From Hymenobacter rubidus (lineage in GTDB: Bacteria > Bacteroidota > Bacteroidia > Cytophagales > Hymenobacteraceae), in assembly GCF_016734815.1 (NCBI RefSeq), contig NZ_JAERQF010000009.1, positions 90,674-154,673 on the forward strand: a stretch of 64,000 nt of DNA. The letters run 5' to 3'. The notes below the pieces were generated by a model that was given only the letters and a program-made list of their open reading frames with translations, was not told where the DNA came from and did no database searches. A program made the position numbers and the translations under genes. Positions 50,776 to 60,941 of the stretch are shown one piece after another (position 1 is the first letter of the stretch; each line of letters starts with the position of its first letter).

Positions 50776-52728
50776 CTAGAGCAGCGCATCGGCCGCAGTG
50801 GTAAACGTAGACGTGGGCAGGCCTTCCCTGTTATACAAATTGGCTTCCTCCGGATTGTCGGCCCAGGCGTAGCGTACCACGGCGGGGTTGGGCACCTGGT
50901 CGCTCCAGACCACCACTTTGCTGCCTTCAATCCGGGCCTGGGCCCACACAAACTTCTTGTCCGCCCCGGCAATGGCAAAGCCCTTCAACGGCCCGCCGCC
51001 TTTGGCCACCAGGCCGCTGCCGATGCTGGCAAAGCTCAGGGTGGCTTTGTTGCCGGTGGTTTGCATGGATTGGTAGAGCGGGCCCGAAGCCACCAGCTTG
51101 CTTTCGCCGTAGGCCATTTTCTCGGCAGCCAGGGCCAGGCGGTGGCCGGGCGTCTGCTTGTCGAGCGGGTGAATGTCGTTCCACTCGCCCACGTCCAGCA
51201 GCACGGCCATGCCGGTGTGCGGCAGCGCCAGCCCGCGCCGCTGGATGTCGCGCACCTGGGCCCAGCCGCTTTCTGAGGGCTCCTTGCGTACCGCCATAAA
51301 GTTTGGCAGTTGCGCGTAGATGAAGGGAAGGTCGGGCCGCTGGAACTGCCTGCGCCAGTCGGCAATCATGCCAGTGAACAGGGCCTGATAGTCAGCCGTC
51401 CGCCCCGCGTTCGACTCGCCCTGGTACCACAGCACGCCCTTGATGGCATAAGGCAGCACCGGCGCAATCATGCCATTGAACAAGCCGCCGGGCTGGTACT
51501 GGAACGTGGTGCTGCCCGGCGTGGGCGGCAGGCTGGCACCCAGCCGGTACTGCCAGGGCCCGCGCAAATCTAGCGTCTGGCCGCCAGCCGTGAGCTCATA
51601 CTTTTTGTCTTTCGTGAAGCCGCCGCGCCCGCCGTTGCTGATGAGGCGCACCGTGATAACGTTCCGGCCCGGCTTCAGTACATCGGACCCAAAATCGTAC
51701 TTACGGGGCGGGTATTGGTAGCCCGTAGTGCCCACGAGCCGGCCGTTGATATAGGTCGAGTCGGCATCAACCAGCGTGCCCAACTCCAGGCGGGCGGGCT
51801 TGTTCGTCATGCTGGCCGGCACCTCTACTTCCTTGCGAAACCACACCACGCCATTCACTTGGCCCAGCTCGGCATCGGCCCAGTAGCCGGGCACTTGCAT
51901 GGTTTTCCAGCCGGTGGCGGCGTAGGTGGGCGCGTACCAAGGGGTTTGTCCGGCCGCTTCGCCTTGGTCCTGCTGGTGCAGCTGGCGATACCAGCTGCCG
52001 ATGGCGGCCTGTTCTTTCTGCCTGATGCCGGCCACAGCGGCACTGTCGCGGTAGGGCGCCTGTTGCTGCTCGTATTTTGGAAACTGCTTCAGGGCGTCGG
52101 CGCTCAGCCAGGCTTCGGCCGGCGAGCCGCCCACGGCGTCTTTGATGATGCCCACCGGCACCTGGTATCTGGCGTTGAGTTCCTTGGCGAAGAAGTAGGC
52201 CACGGCCGAAAACTTCAGCACGGTTTGCGGGTCGGCGGCTACCCAGCTGCCGCCCAGCACATCCGCTTTGGGGCCAGTGAAGGCGTAGCTCATGGGCACC
52301 TCGTATTGCCGGATGCGCGGGTTGGCGGCCTGGGCGATGACGTCGGGATACTTGTCGCGCAGGCGGCTCATGGGCGTTTCCATGTTCGACTGGCCCGAGC
52401 ACAGCCACACGTCGCCCACCAGAATATTCTTCACCGCCACTTGGTTGCTGGCCTTGATGCTCATCTCAAAAGGGCCGCCCGCTTTCAGGTGCGGCAGCTT
52501 CACGGCCCACTGGCCGTCGGGGCCGGTGGTGGCCGGGTAGGTTTTGCCCAGGAAGCTCACCGCCACGGCTTCGCCGGGCTTGGCCCAGCCCCACACGCGC
52601 ACATCAGCATCGCGCTGTAGCACCAGGCCGTCGCTCACCAGGTGCGGCAGGCGCACCTGCGCCACGGCAGCCCGGTGCCCCAAGCCGGCGCACAGCAGCA
52701 CCAACACACCAAACACACTGTATTTCAT
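50776..52728 (-). CDS. Sialate O-acetylesterase-type (SASA) esterase, probable acetylxylan esterase
   Basis: 650 residues from the ATG at 52728, which opens a signal peptide (MKYSVFGVLVLLCAGLGHRA, ending VAQ). The catalytic serine is S114 in WLCSGQSNMETPM; WYQGESNAGR and DIHPLDKQTPGHR carry the other SGNH residues. An inserted beta-sandwich lies at about 270-400 (WFRKEVEVPASMTNKPARLE, TYINGRLVGTTGYQYP). In xylan loci such enzymes remove acetyl groups from xylan or its oligomers. Periplasmic. A terminator separates it from susD, so it may start a second transcript. Confidence 0.9.
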   Translation of the reverse strand: MKYSVFGVLVLLCAGLGHRAAVAQVRLPHLVSDGLVLQRDADVRVWGWAKPGEAVAVSFLGKTYPATTGPDGQWAVKLPHLKAGGPFEMSIKASNQVAVKNILVGDVWLCSGQSNMETPMSRLRDKYPDVIAQAANPRIRQYEVPMSYAFTGPKADVLGGSWVAADPQTVLKFSAVAYFFAKELNARYQVPVGIIKDAVGGSPAEAWLSADALKQFPKYEQQQAPYRDSAAVAGIRQKEQAAIGSWYRQLHQQDQGEAAGQTPWYAPTYAATGWKTMQVPGYWADAELGQVNGVVWFRKEVEVPASMTNKPARLELGTLVDADSTYINGRLVGTTGYQYPPRKYDFGSDVLKPGRNVITVRLISNGGRGGFTKDKKYELTAGGQTLDLRGPWQYRLGASLPPTPGSTTFQYQPGGLFNGMIAPVLPYAIKGVLWYQGESNAGRTADYQALFTGMIADWRRQFQRPDLPFIYAQLPNFMAVRKEPSESGWAQVRDIQRRGLALPHTGMAVLLDVGEWNDIHPLDKQTPGHRLALAAEKMAYGESKLVASGPLYQSMQTTGNKATLSFASIGSGLVAKGGGPLKGFAIAGADKKFVWAQARIEGSKVVVWSDQVPNPAVVRYAWADNPEEANLYNREGLPTSTFTTAADALL

Positions 52729-52770
52729 GCCATTACCAAGCTTATCATCCAAATAGAGTAGCCTCTCATA

Positions 52771-52807
52771 AATAAGCCCCGGCTTCAGAACGAAACCGGG
52801 GCTTATT
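52771..52807 (-). terminator. Terminator behind susD
   Basis: AATAAGCCCCGG (52771-52782) pairs perfectly with CCGGGGCTTATT (52796-52807), 20 bp beyond the susD stop. Confidence 0.88.
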
Positions 52808-52826
52808 TTTCACATCAATCAGGCGC

Positions 52827-54641
52827 TTACAAGTAGCCGTCGTTCTGCTTGACCTGGCCGTTGGTACGGTCAATTTCCGTTTGCGGGATGGGCCGCAACG
52901 CGTGGAAGGGCTTGATGTTGGCGGCGGCGTTGGAGCCGTAGCCGTCCGAGCCCACCACCGCAGGCCGCGAGGTGATGAGGGCCGGCACAAAGGCCTGCAC
53001 CCGCTCCACCAGCTTGCCCGTGCGAATCAGGTCGAAGTAGCGCATCTGCTCGCCGGCCAGTTCGCGGCTGCGCTCGTCGAGGATGAAATCGATGCCCTTC
53101 GGGTTGGTCAGCGTGCTGGCACCGGTCAGGGTGGTTGCGTCAATGTCCATCTGGGTTTTGCGGCCCGCGGCCCCGGCGCGTTCGCGCACGGCGTTGATGT
53201 AGGTAACGGCCAACGGGATGTTGCTGTTGGCCATGAGCATGTTGGCCTCGGCCGCAATCAGGTAGGTTTCGGCAAAGCGGTACACAATCAGGGGCCGGTC
53301 GGAGGGGTTGTTGAGGGCCGTGCGGGTGGGGTCGTCGTACTTGTTCATCACGGGCGAGAACTGGGGCGAGTACTTGCTGGGCGGGCCCACCACAAACGGC
53401 CCGCCGGGCCGCGTCGCGATGCGGGCCAGCTCGGCGGCGGTCAGCTCGCGGCCGGGGTACCAGGCGGCGGTGTCGCCCACGGTGGCGCGCGGGTTGACGG
53501 AAGCCCCGCCGTTGGCACCTGGCGAGTTCACGCGCCACATCGTGGTAAACCACTTGTTGTAGCGCGTGTCGAGGGTGCGCAGGGTTTTGCCGCTTTCGCC
53601 CGCCGTGATGTACGAATCCAGCAAGTGGGGCGTGGGGCAGAAGCGGCCGTAGGGGCGGCCGTTGGCAATGTCGCGCGTCATGTTGGGCAGCAGGTCGTAG
53701 CGGCTGCGGAAGAAGAAGTTGGTTTGGTTGGCGCCGGTGGGGTCGAAGGCGTTCTGGCCCGAGAAGGTGGGGTCCTGGTTGAACTGCACGTTCATCAGCA
53801 CTTCCTTGCCGTTTTCGTTGCCTTCGGCAAACACCGTGGCCGCGTCGGCTTCCAAATCCACGCCGTAGCGGCCCTTATTGGTAATCAGCTCGCCGGCAAA
53901 CTGAGCGGCTTTGGCGTAGTCGTCGGCCTGCCGGGCCTTGGAGGTGGCGCGGGTGAGGTACACCTTGGCCAGCAAGTGCAGGGCCGTGGCGCGCGACACC
54001 CGGCCGGGCTGCGACGGCTTGTCGGCAATGGACGTGGTAGTGGAAACACCCTGTGCGTTGGGGTTGCCCAGCGCGTCGTTCAGGTCGGCAATGATGGCGG
54101 CGTACACGTCGGCCGCGGGGGCGCGCACCACGTCCTTGGTGGGCGCATCCACGAACTTGAGCGACAGCGGCACGTCGCCCCAGTACTGCACCAGCATGAA
54201 GTAGTAGTTGGCGCGCAGCAGCTTGGCTTCGGCCACCGTTTGGGCGAGCACGGCCGGCGAGAGCCCCTGCACCGTGGCCGCGTACTGAATCACGCCGTTG
54301 GCGTCGTTGATGTAGCGGTAGAGGATGGCCCACTGGTTGTTCACGGCCGAGCTCTGCGAGTTAATCATGCTCGGGTTGTAGTCCTCGTAGCCCTGGGTGG
54401 CGGCAAAGCCGCGCATCCACTCGTCGGTGCCCTGCACGGCCAGGTACTCGGCTTCCTCGTTGCCGTACACGTTGCGCAGGCCCGAATACACGCCCGTCAG
54501 GCCGGCTTGCACGCCCTCCGGTGTGCCCAGGAACGAAGGCACCAGGATGGAGCGGGGCTGCTCGATGAGCGTGTCTTTGCTGCAGGCGGTGGCGGCCAGC
54601 AGCACGGCCAAGGTCGAAACCTTGATTAAGGTCTTTTTCAT
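52827..54641 (-). CDS. SusD/RagB-family xylan-oligosaccharide binding lipoprotein
   Basis: 604 residues. Lipoprotein signal ends LLAATAC (cysteine 20). SusD landmarks: RSILVPSFLGTPEGVQAGLT, NQWAILYRYINDANGVIQYA, AEAKLLRANYYFMLVQYWGD, VSRATALHLLAKVYLTRA, RPLIVYRFAETYLIAAEANM and the C-terminal DLIRTGKLVERVQ. It forms the lid of the SusC pore on the outer face of the outer membrane and binds oligosaccharide. 40 bp after susC; a terminator follows. Confidence 0.96.
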   Translation of the reverse strand: MKKTLIKVSTLAVLLAATACSKDTLIEQPRSILVPSFLGTPEGVQAGLTGVYSGLRNVYGNEEAEYLAVQGTDEWMRGFAATQGYEDYNPSMINSQSSAVNNQWAILYRYINDANGVIQYAATVQGLSPAVLAQTVAEAKLLRANYYFMLVQYWGDVPLSLKFVDAPTKDVVRAPAADVYAAIIADLNDALGNPNAQGVSTTTSIADKPSQPGRVSRATALHLLAKVYLTRATSKARQADDYAKAAQFAGELITNKGRYGVDLEADAATVFAEGNENGKEVLMNVQFNQDPTFSGQNAFDPTGANQTNFFFRSRYDLLPNMTRDIANGRPYGRFCPTPHLLDSYITAGESGKTLRTLDTRYNKWFTTMWRVNSPGANGGASVNPRATVGDTAAWYPGRELTAAELARIATRPGGPFVVGPPSKYSPQFSPVMNKYDDPTRTALNNPSDRPLIVYRFAETYLIAAEANMLMANSNIPLAVTYINAVRERAGAAGRKTQMDIDATTLTGASTLTNPKGIDFILDERSRELAGEQMRYFDLIRTGKLVERVQAFVPALITSRPAVVGSDGYGSNAAANIKPFHALRPIPQTEIDRTNGQVKQNDGYL

Positions 54642-54680
54642 ATAGTAAAGCGTAGTGCTACGCGGGAGAGTTGAGGGGGA

Positions 54681-57600
54681 TTAAAAGCCTAGATTGACGC
54701 CCACGATGAAGGCCCGGGTAGCGGGGTAGTTCACACCCCGGCCGGCGGTGGTGGTGTTCACGGCGCTGTTCAGGTCGCCCTCGGCGAAGGCGATGCCGCT
54801 GGGGCTGCCGCTGCCGCCAAAGCGCGTGGAGTACGACAGGGCGTCGGGGTCGATGGCCGAATTCTTCTTGTAGAAGGCATTCGGCGACCAGATGAGCGGG
54901 TTCTGCACCTGCAGGTAGATGCGGGCGCTGCCCATCAGGGCCTTCTTGGCCCAGGCCGCCGGAATGGTGTAGCCCAGGTCGATGCTGCGCACCTTGATGA
55001 AGGTGCCGTCGACGTAGGCCAGCGTCTGGCTGTAGGGCGGGAAGTCGCCGTTGCCCTGGCGGGGCTGCGGGAAGGCGTTGGTGGGGTTGGTGGGCGTCCA
55101 GTAGTCGAGGTTGACCTGGTTGCGGCGGCCTTCGAAGGTGGTGAAGTAGGAGTTGCCGAACAGCAGCGGGTCCACGATGGTGGCGCCCACGCGGGTGAGG
55201 CCCACGGCGGTCAGGTCGAAGCCCTTGAAGCGGAAGCGCTGGGTCATGCCGGCCTCAAATTTGGGCTGGCGCGAGCCGATAACCTGACGGTCGGCGGGGT
55301 CCACCAGGCCGTTGCCGTTCACGTCTTCCAGCTTAATCTGGCCCACTTTGCTGCCGGCCTTTTTGGCGGCGTCTTCCTCGCCCAGCTGCCAGATGCCCGC
55401 TTTTTTGTAGTCGTAAATCACGTACAGCGGCTGGCCGATGAAGCGCTGGTTGCCGATGTCGCTTTTGGGGTTGCCGTTCTCGTCGTTGCCCAGGCCCAGG
55501 TCGAGCACCTTCTCGCGGTTCACGGTGAAGTTCCAGTCGGTGCTCCACTCAAACCCGTTGGGGTTGTCGCCGCGCACGTTCACGGTAGTCAGGCTGATTT
55601 CCAAGCCGCGGTTCTGGGTCTGGCCGATGTTGCGGGTGAAGGAGCCGTAGCCGGTGGAGGTGGGCAGCGCGTCGGGCAGCAGCAGGTCGCTGGTGCGCTG
55701 CTGATACACTTCCACCGAACCCGTGAGGCGGTTGTTGAAGAAGCCGAAATCGAGGCCCAGGTTGGTGGTGGTGGTGTATTCCCAGCCCAGGTTGGGGTTG
55801 GGGATGCTGGCCGGGACCACGCCCACGTAGCCGGTCGAGCCGAAGTTGTAGTAGCCGTTGCCCAGGGCCGACTGCAGCGAGCCCAGGGTTTGGTACGGGG
55901 CCACGGCCGAGCTGCCGGTGCGGCCCAGGCTGGCGCGCAGCTTCAGGGTGCTCAGCCAGTCCTGCCCGCGCAGGAAGGACTCGTTGGCCACGTTCCAGGC
56001 CACGGCTGCCGACGGGAACGCCCGGTACTTGTGGCCCGGCGCCAGGCGCGACGAGCCGTCGACGCGGGTGGTGAGGGTGAGCGAGTAGCGGTTGTCGTAG
56101 GCGTAGTTGAGGCGGCCCATGTACGAGATGTAGTCGAACTGGCTTTGGTAGCTGTAAGGCGCGGTGGGCGTGCCGGCGCCCAGGTTGTTGTCGTACTGGT
56201 AGTTGGTGGGCAGGTTTTGCGAGCCGGCGCCGAAGCCGTCGGTGCGGTAGTTCTGCCAGGAGTAGAGGCCCGTGAAGTTCAGGTCGTGCTTGCCGAAGCT
56301 GCGGTTGTAGGTCAGAATGTTTTCAGCGAGCAGGTTGAAGGCCAGGCTTTGCGAGCGCGAAGCCGCGTTCTGGCCGCCGCCGCGGGCCGTCGTTTGCGAG
56401 GCATAAAACGAGTCGTTGTTTTCCGAGCGCCCGTCCAGGCCCACGTTCAGGCGGTAGTCCAGCCCTTTCAGAATGTTCACCTGCCCGTAGAGGCTGTTGA
56501 AGGTGCGGATGCGGCGCCGCTGGTCCAGGTGCGCATCCGGCACGTAAAGCGTCAACGGGTTGCCCAGGGCGGTGTCCGTGTTCGGGAAAAGCACCGGAAT
56601 GCCGTTGGCATCGTAGGCCGAGGCCAGCGGGCTGCCGGTCAACATGCCGTTGATGATGTTAATGGTGGGGTCGTTCTGGTTGGTGTAGCTGTTGAGCGTG
56701 TTCAGGCCGACTTTCACCCGGCCGCCGATTTTCTGGTCCAGCGTGGCGCGTAGCGAGTAGCGCTGCAGGCGCTGCACCGGCACGATGCCGGTTTCGTCGT
56801 AGTAGCCCAACGACGCCGAGTACTGCGTTTGCTCGGTGCCGCCGCTCACGCCCAGGGCGTGGTTCTGGATGTGGCCCGTCTGAAACAGCAGGCTTTGGTA
56901 GTCGGTGGTTTTGCCGGCTTTGTAGTTGGCCAGCTCGTCAGCCGTCAGGAAGCCGGGCGTATTGAGCGGGTCGGAGTTGGGGGCATTGGCCTTGAAGGCC
57001 TGGTAGCGGAAGTCGTAGTACTGTTGCCCGTTTTGCAGGTCAAACAGCCCGTACGCTTTTTTCTGGCCGTAGTAGCCGCTGTAGGTGGCTTTGGGGGCGC
57101 CCACCTTGCCGCGCTTGGTCACAATCAGAATCACGCCGTTGGCACCCCGAGCCCCGTAAATGGCCGTGGCCGACGCATCCTTCAGCACTTCCACCGATTG
57201 CAGGTCGTCCGGGTTCAGGTCGTTGAGGTTGCCGTCGTAGGGCACGCCGTCCACCACCAGCAGCGGGTCGTTGGAGCCGGCAAACGAGCGGTTGCCCCGG
57301 ATGCGAATCACCGGGTTTTGGCCCGGCGAAGAGCTGGCGCTCGAAATGTTGACGCCGGCCGCGCGGCCTTGCAGGGCCTGGCCCACGTTCGACACCGGCA
57401 CGTCGCGCAGCTGCTCCTCGCTCACCGACGAGATGGCGCCCGTTACCTGGCTCTTTTTCTGCACGCCGTAGCCCACCACCTGCACCTCGTTCAGGGCCTG
57501 CGTTTCGGTGGTCAGCCGGGCATTCACGCTGCCCGAAGCGCCCACCGGCACCTCCTTCTTCTCGTAGCCAATCGAGCTGATAACCAACGTGCTGCTGCCT

Positions 57601-57845
57601 TCGGGCACCGCCAGCGAATACTCGCCCGCTGCGTTGGTGGTGGCCCCCAGGGTAGTGCCTTTCACGATGACCGTGACGCCCGGCAGCGGCTCCCCATTGT
57701 CGGACGTGATGGTGCCCGACACCGTGCGGCCAGCCTGGGCCCAGGCCGCACCCGGCAGCAGGGCGCCAACAAGCAGCGCCGCCCCCATGAGTGGCGCCCA
57801 GCGGCTTTCCCGCCGCGGCGCAATGACAGATAAATGTTCTTGCAT
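54681..57845 (-). CDS. SusC/RagA-family TonB-linked outer-membrane transporter
   Basis: 1054 residues. Signal peptide about 1-36 (ending AWAQ), then a carboxypeptidase-regulatory-like domain at 40-115 (VSGTITSDNGEPLPGVTVIV), the plug (GYGVQKKSQVTGAISSVSEE, VIRIRGNRSF, VLKDASATAIYGARGANGVI) and a 22-strand barrel ending FIVGVNLGF. There is no N-terminal STN domain, so signalling through an anti-sigma factor is not expected. With SusD it imports xylo-oligosaccharides into the periplasm using TonB energy. 64 bp after the SDR gene. Confidence 0.96.
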   Translation of the reverse strand: MQEHLSVIAPRRESRWAPLMGAALLVGALLPGAAWAQAGRTVSGTITSDNGEPLPGVTVIVKGTTLGATTNAAGEYSLAVPEGSSTLVISSIGYEKKEVPVGASGSVNARLTTETQALNEVQVVGYGVQKKSQVTGAISSVSEEQLRDVPVSNVGQALQGRAAGVNISSASSSPGQNPVIRIRGNRSFAGSNDPLLVVDGVPYDGNLNDLNPDDLQSVEVLKDASATAIYGARGANGVILIVTKRGKVGAPKATYSGYYGQKKAYGLFDLQNGQQYYDFRYQAFKANAPNSDPLNTPGFLTADELANYKAGKTTDYQSLLFQTGHIQNHALGVSGGTEQTQYSASLGYYDETGIVPVQRLQRYSLRATLDQKIGGRVKVGLNTLNSYTNQNDPTINIINGMLTGSPLASAYDANGIPVLFPNTDTALGNPLTLYVPDAHLDQRRRIRTFNSLYGQVNILKGLDYRLNVGLDGRSENNDSFYASQTTARGGGQNAASRSQSLAFNLLAENILTYNRSFGKHDLNFTGLYSWQNYRTDGFGAGSQNLPTNYQYDNNLGAGTPTAPYSYQSQFDYISYMGRLNYAYDNRYSLTLTTRVDGSSRLAPGHKYRAFPSAAVAWNVANESFLRGQDWLSTLKLRASLGRTGSSAVAPYQTLGSLQSALGNGYYNFGSTGYVGVVPASIPNPNLGWEYTTTTNLGLDFGFFNNRLTGSVEVYQQRTSDLLLPDALPTSTGYGSFTRNIGQTQNRGLEISLTTVNVRGDNPNGFEWSTDWNFTVNREKVLDLGLGNDENGNPKSDIGNQRFIGQPLYVIYDYKKAGIWQLGEEDAAKKAGSKVGQIKLEDVNGNGLVDPADRQVIGSRQPKFEAGMTQRFRFKGFDLTAVGLTRVGATIVDPLLFGNSYFTTFEGRRNQVNLDYWTPTNPTNAFPQPRQGNGDFPPYSQTLAYVDGTFIKVRSIDLGYTIPAAWAKKALMGSARIYLQVQNPLIWSPNAFYKKNSAIDPDALSYSTRFGGSGSPSGIAFAEGDLNSAVNTTTAGRGVNYPATRAFIVGVNLGF

Positions 57846-57909
57846 GGAAATGAGTGGGTTTTGTGTGGTGGGTAAGTAAAGTGACTCAGGTTGCGAGAGC
57901 GAAGGGGGC

Positions 57910-58755
57910 CTAAAAGCCGATGGAGTTGCCGCCGTCTACCGGCAGCGACGCCCCGGTGATGTAGCGGGCGGCCTCGGAGGCCAGAAAAACGGCCGCGTGG
58001 CCAATGTCCTCGGGCTTGCCGAAGCTGCCCATGGGCGTGCGGCGCATGGCGCGGTCGCGGCGGTCGGGGTCGGAGTTCATGGCGGTGCGGCTCATTTCGG
58101 TTTCAATGAAGCCGGGCGCAATGGCGTTCACCCGCACGTTGTGGCAGGAGAATTCCGAGGCCAGCACCTTCACCATGCCTTCCACCGCCGACTTCGAGGC
58201 CGCGTAGGCCACCACGCGGTCGATGCCGTAGTAAGCGGCCATCGACGAAATCATCAGGATGACGCCCTTTTTGCGGGCCACCATGCGGGCCGCGCAAGCC
58301 CGCGTGAGGGCAAATACCGAGTGCAGGTTGGTGTGCAGCACGCGGCTGAATTCCTCATCCGTTACTTCCAGGGCGGGTTTTTTGAGGTTGATGCCGGCGT
58401 TGTTCACCAGAATATCGAGCGGGCCGTAGGTGGCCTCCACCTGCGCCACCAGTCCGTCAATTGAGCCGAGGTCGGTGATGTCGTTTACCACGTACTGCAC
58501 CGACTCGCCAAGGTCGTCCACGGCCTCGCGCAGCACCGCTTCGCGCCGCCCAGTGATGACCACCGTGGCGCCGGCCTCGGCCATGCAGCGAGCTATTTCC
58601 AGCCCGATGCCGGTGCCGCCGCCGGTCACCAGCGCCAGCTTGCCATCGAGCGAAAACACGTTGGCGGGGCGCTGCTCGGCGGCTGGCGTAGTGTGGGGCG
58701 AAGAGTCGGCGAGGCCGTTGGTGGCCAGCCCAGGGGTGTGCGACAGTTTATGCAT
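57910..58755 (-). CDS. SDR oxidoreductase, probable D-mannonate/fructuronate oxidoreductase
   Basis: 281 residues. Classical SDR: TGGGTGIGLEIARCMAEAGA binds the nucleotide, NNAGIN follows, S170/S171 with Y184 and K188 (YAASKSAVEG) form the catalytic set, and PGFIETEMS comes after. The arginine at 70-71 (ITGRREA) hints at NADP. In the neighbourhood of uxuA and GH67 the likely job is reducing D-fructuronate to D-mannonate, replacing the usual UxuB; this rests on context. A gluconate 5-dehydrogenase-type activity is the alternative. The first 34 residues precede the fold and could mean a later start, but no better start codon is obvious. Confidence 0.85.
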   Translation of the reverse strand: MHKLSHTPGLATNGLADSSPHTTPAAEQRPANVFSLDGKLALVTGGGTGIGLEIARCMAEAGATVVITGRREAVLREAVDDLGESVQYVVNDITDLGSIDGLVAQVEATYGPLDILVNNAGINLKKPALEVTDEEFSRVLHTNLHSVFALTRACAARMVARKKGVILMISSMAAYYGIDRVVAYAASKSAVEGMVKVLASEFSCHNVRVNAIAPGFIETEMSRTAMNSDPDRRDRAMRRTPMGSFGKPEDIGHAAVFLASEAARYITGASLPVDGGNSIGF

Positions 58756-58785
58756 GGCAAATTGGATTGCGGGGACGGGGGATAA

Positions 58786-60909
58786 TTATTTGAGCTGGTA
58801 GAGGTCGACCAGGGTTTTGACCTCGGCCAGGGTGCGCGTGGGCGGCGCAAAGGGGGCCGGAATGGGCTGCTTGGCGTAAGTCTGGAAGTAGAGCACGCAG
58901 GCATCGCGCCACCACAGGGCTTCGCGCCGCTGAATGGCGAGCCGGGCGGCCACGTCGGCGTGCAGGGCGGCATCCACGGTGGGCCGCACGCTGGCCCAGC
59001 GCTGCTGCATCCACGTCACCGAGTCGGCGCCGGTGTAGTAGCGCGTCACCAGTTCGTTCCAGAGCGTGCGGCCGGAACTCAGTGGCTGCCGCCAGCCCAC
59101 GTGGTGGAACCAGAGCAGGTAGTTGAGCGGGCAGGTGTTGGCGTTGCCCCACTGCTTCTGCACGCCGGGCGAATACAGCGCCAGTGCGTTGGAGCCAGTG
59201 GCGGTGCGGTTGAAGCCCAGGCCCACGGAGTCGGCCTTGTGGTAGTACACGGCCGTCCAGTCGGGGCGGCCGGCCTGGGCCAGCCAGGGCTCGGGGCCGT
59301 AGTGAATGTTCTGGCCCATGATGTGGTGCAGGCCCAGCGGCGTGGTGTAGCGCACGTAGATGTCGCGCGACTTCTCCATCATGTTCACGATGGTAGCCAC
59401 GGCCTGGGGCTCGTGGGTCAGGGTCATTTGGGTCCATTCGGTGGCAATAGCGGCCGACGTCAGGGTATAATCCCAGGCCAGCCGGCCGAAGGCGTACCAG
59501 TTGGCCTGGCCCATGGGGTGGCCGGTCCAGTTACGGTCGGCCCCGATGTTGGCCACGCCCGCAATGCCGCTGAGGCGGTGCTGGTCGAGGCTGCCGTCCA
59601 CCACCTTCGCCACTGTCGAGCCGGGCCCCTTGGTCTGGGTATCGGCATCGAGGCATTCCTTAAAAAGCGGCGCCAGGTACACCAAGTGCGTAGCCATGCC
59701 CAGGTATTCCTGCGTCAGCTGCACTTCCAGCACCAGCGGCGTGCGCGGCATGGCCCCAAACAGGGGGTGAAAGGGTTCGCGGGCCTGAAAATCAATTGGT
59801 CCGTTCTTCACCTGCACCAGCACGTTGGGCGAAAACTGCCCATCGAGCGGCTTAAATTCCTCGTAGGCTTCCTTAAACCGGTCGCCGTTCGAATTGGCTT
59901 TGTACACAAAAGCGCGCCACATCACAACGCCGTCGTGCGGGCCCAGCGCGGCAGCCAGCATGTTGGCGCCGTCGGCGTGGCTGCGGCCGTAGTCCTGCGG
60001 GCCGGGCTCGCCTTCGGAGTTAGCCTTCACCAGGAAGCCGCCGAAATCGGGGATTTCCTTGTATATCTCCTCCGCCTTCGCGGCCCACCATTGCTTCACC
60101 TGCGCATCGAGTGGGTCCGACGTTTTCAGGCCGCCAATGACCTTGGGCGCCGCCCAGAACACCGACAGGTATAGCCGGATGCCGTAGGGCCGAAACACGC
60201 CCGCCAGTGCCTTCACTTTCTGCACATACTCCAGCGTGAGGTAGCGCGCGCTGGCATTCACGTTGTTGATGACCACACCATTAAGACCAATCGAAGCATT
60301 GGCGCGGGCGTAATCGGTGTAGCGCGGGTCGAGGCGCTGGGGCAGCTCGTTCCACTTCCAGATGCTGGAGCCCGCGTAGCCGCGCTCCACGGTGCCATTG
60401 GGGTTGTCCCAATGGTTGAGTAGCCGGTACTGAATTCGCGGGCTGCTGCTCAGCTTCAGGCCACCCAGCGCCTGCCCGGTTTGCAGCTGCCGCAACAGCG
60501 CAAATACCCCATACAGTACGCCCGCCCCGCTCCCACCCACCACCCTCAGGGTGTTGCCCTGTGCAGAAATACGGTAGCCATCCCTGCTCCCGGAACTACC
60601 GGAAACGTTTGCAGGCGGGCCAACCGAAAGCACAATGCCGCGCCTGTTGCTCTCAGCCGCTTTGGCCACGACCGGCACCGGTTGGCCCAGCAGCCCCTGC
60701 AAGCCGCGCTGCAGTTCCGCGGCGGCTGTTTTGGCAATTTCCGTTTCGCCCTCCACCGCAATAAACTGCGCGGCCGCGCGGTACCGGGCCCGCAGCCCGG
60801 CATCGGCAATCAGGTCGTACTTCAGCCACAGCCGATAGCCATCGTCGGCCCGGCAGCGGGGCGCGGCGCCAACCAAGACCAGCAAAAGCAGCAGTGACCG
60901 GAGAAGCAT
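58786..60909 (-). CDS. GH67 alpha-glucuronidase
   Basis: 707 residues with a signal peptide (MLLRSLLLLLVLVGAAPRCR). N-terminal beta/alpha domain (YRAAAQFIAVEGETEIAKTA), then the GH67 barrel: LNHWDNPNGTVERGYAGSSI, FLVKANSEGEPGPQDYGRSH (family acid), VQVKNGPIDFQAREPFHPLF (second acidic site), EVQLTQEYLGMATHLVYLAP, and a C-terminal WFHHVGWRQPLSSGRTLW. It releases (4-O-methyl)glucuronic acid from the non-reducing end of aldouronic acids, acting after GH10. Periplasmic. 30 bp from the SDR and 32 bp from uxuA, one operon. Confidence 0.95.
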   Translation of the reverse strand: MLLRSLLLLLVLVGAAPRCRADDGYRLWLKYDLIADAGLRARYRAAAQFIAVEGETEIAKTAAAELQRGLQGLLGQPVPVVAKAAESNRRGIVLSVGPPANVSGSSGSRDGYRISAQGNTLRVVGGSGAGVLYGVFALLRQLQTGQALGGLKLSSSPRIQYRLLNHWDNPNGTVERGYAGSSIWKWNELPQRLDPRYTDYARANASIGLNGVVINNVNASARYLTLEYVQKVKALAGVFRPYGIRLYLSVFWAAPKVIGGLKTSDPLDAQVKQWWAAKAEEIYKEIPDFGGFLVKANSEGEPGPQDYGRSHADGANMLAAALGPHDGVVMWRAFVYKANSNGDRFKEAYEEFKPLDGQFSPNVLVQVKNGPIDFQAREPFHPLFGAMPRTPLVLEVQLTQEYLGMATHLVYLAPLFKECLDADTQTKGPGSTVAKVVDGSLDQHRLSGIAGVANIGADRNWTGHPMGQANWYAFGRLAWDYTLTSAAIATEWTQMTLTHEPQAVATIVNMMEKSRDIYVRYTTPLGLHHIMGQNIHYGPEPWLAQAGRPDWTAVYYHKADSVGLGFNRTATGSNALALYSPGVQKQWGNANTCPLNYLLWFHHVGWRQPLSSGRTLWNELVTRYYTGADSVTWMQQRWASVRPTVDAALHADVAARLAIQRREALWWRDACVLYFQTYAKQPIPAPFAPPTRTLAEVKTLVDLYQLK

Positions 60910-60941
60910 GGGCGAAGGGTGGGATTTGGAAATGCAGGATA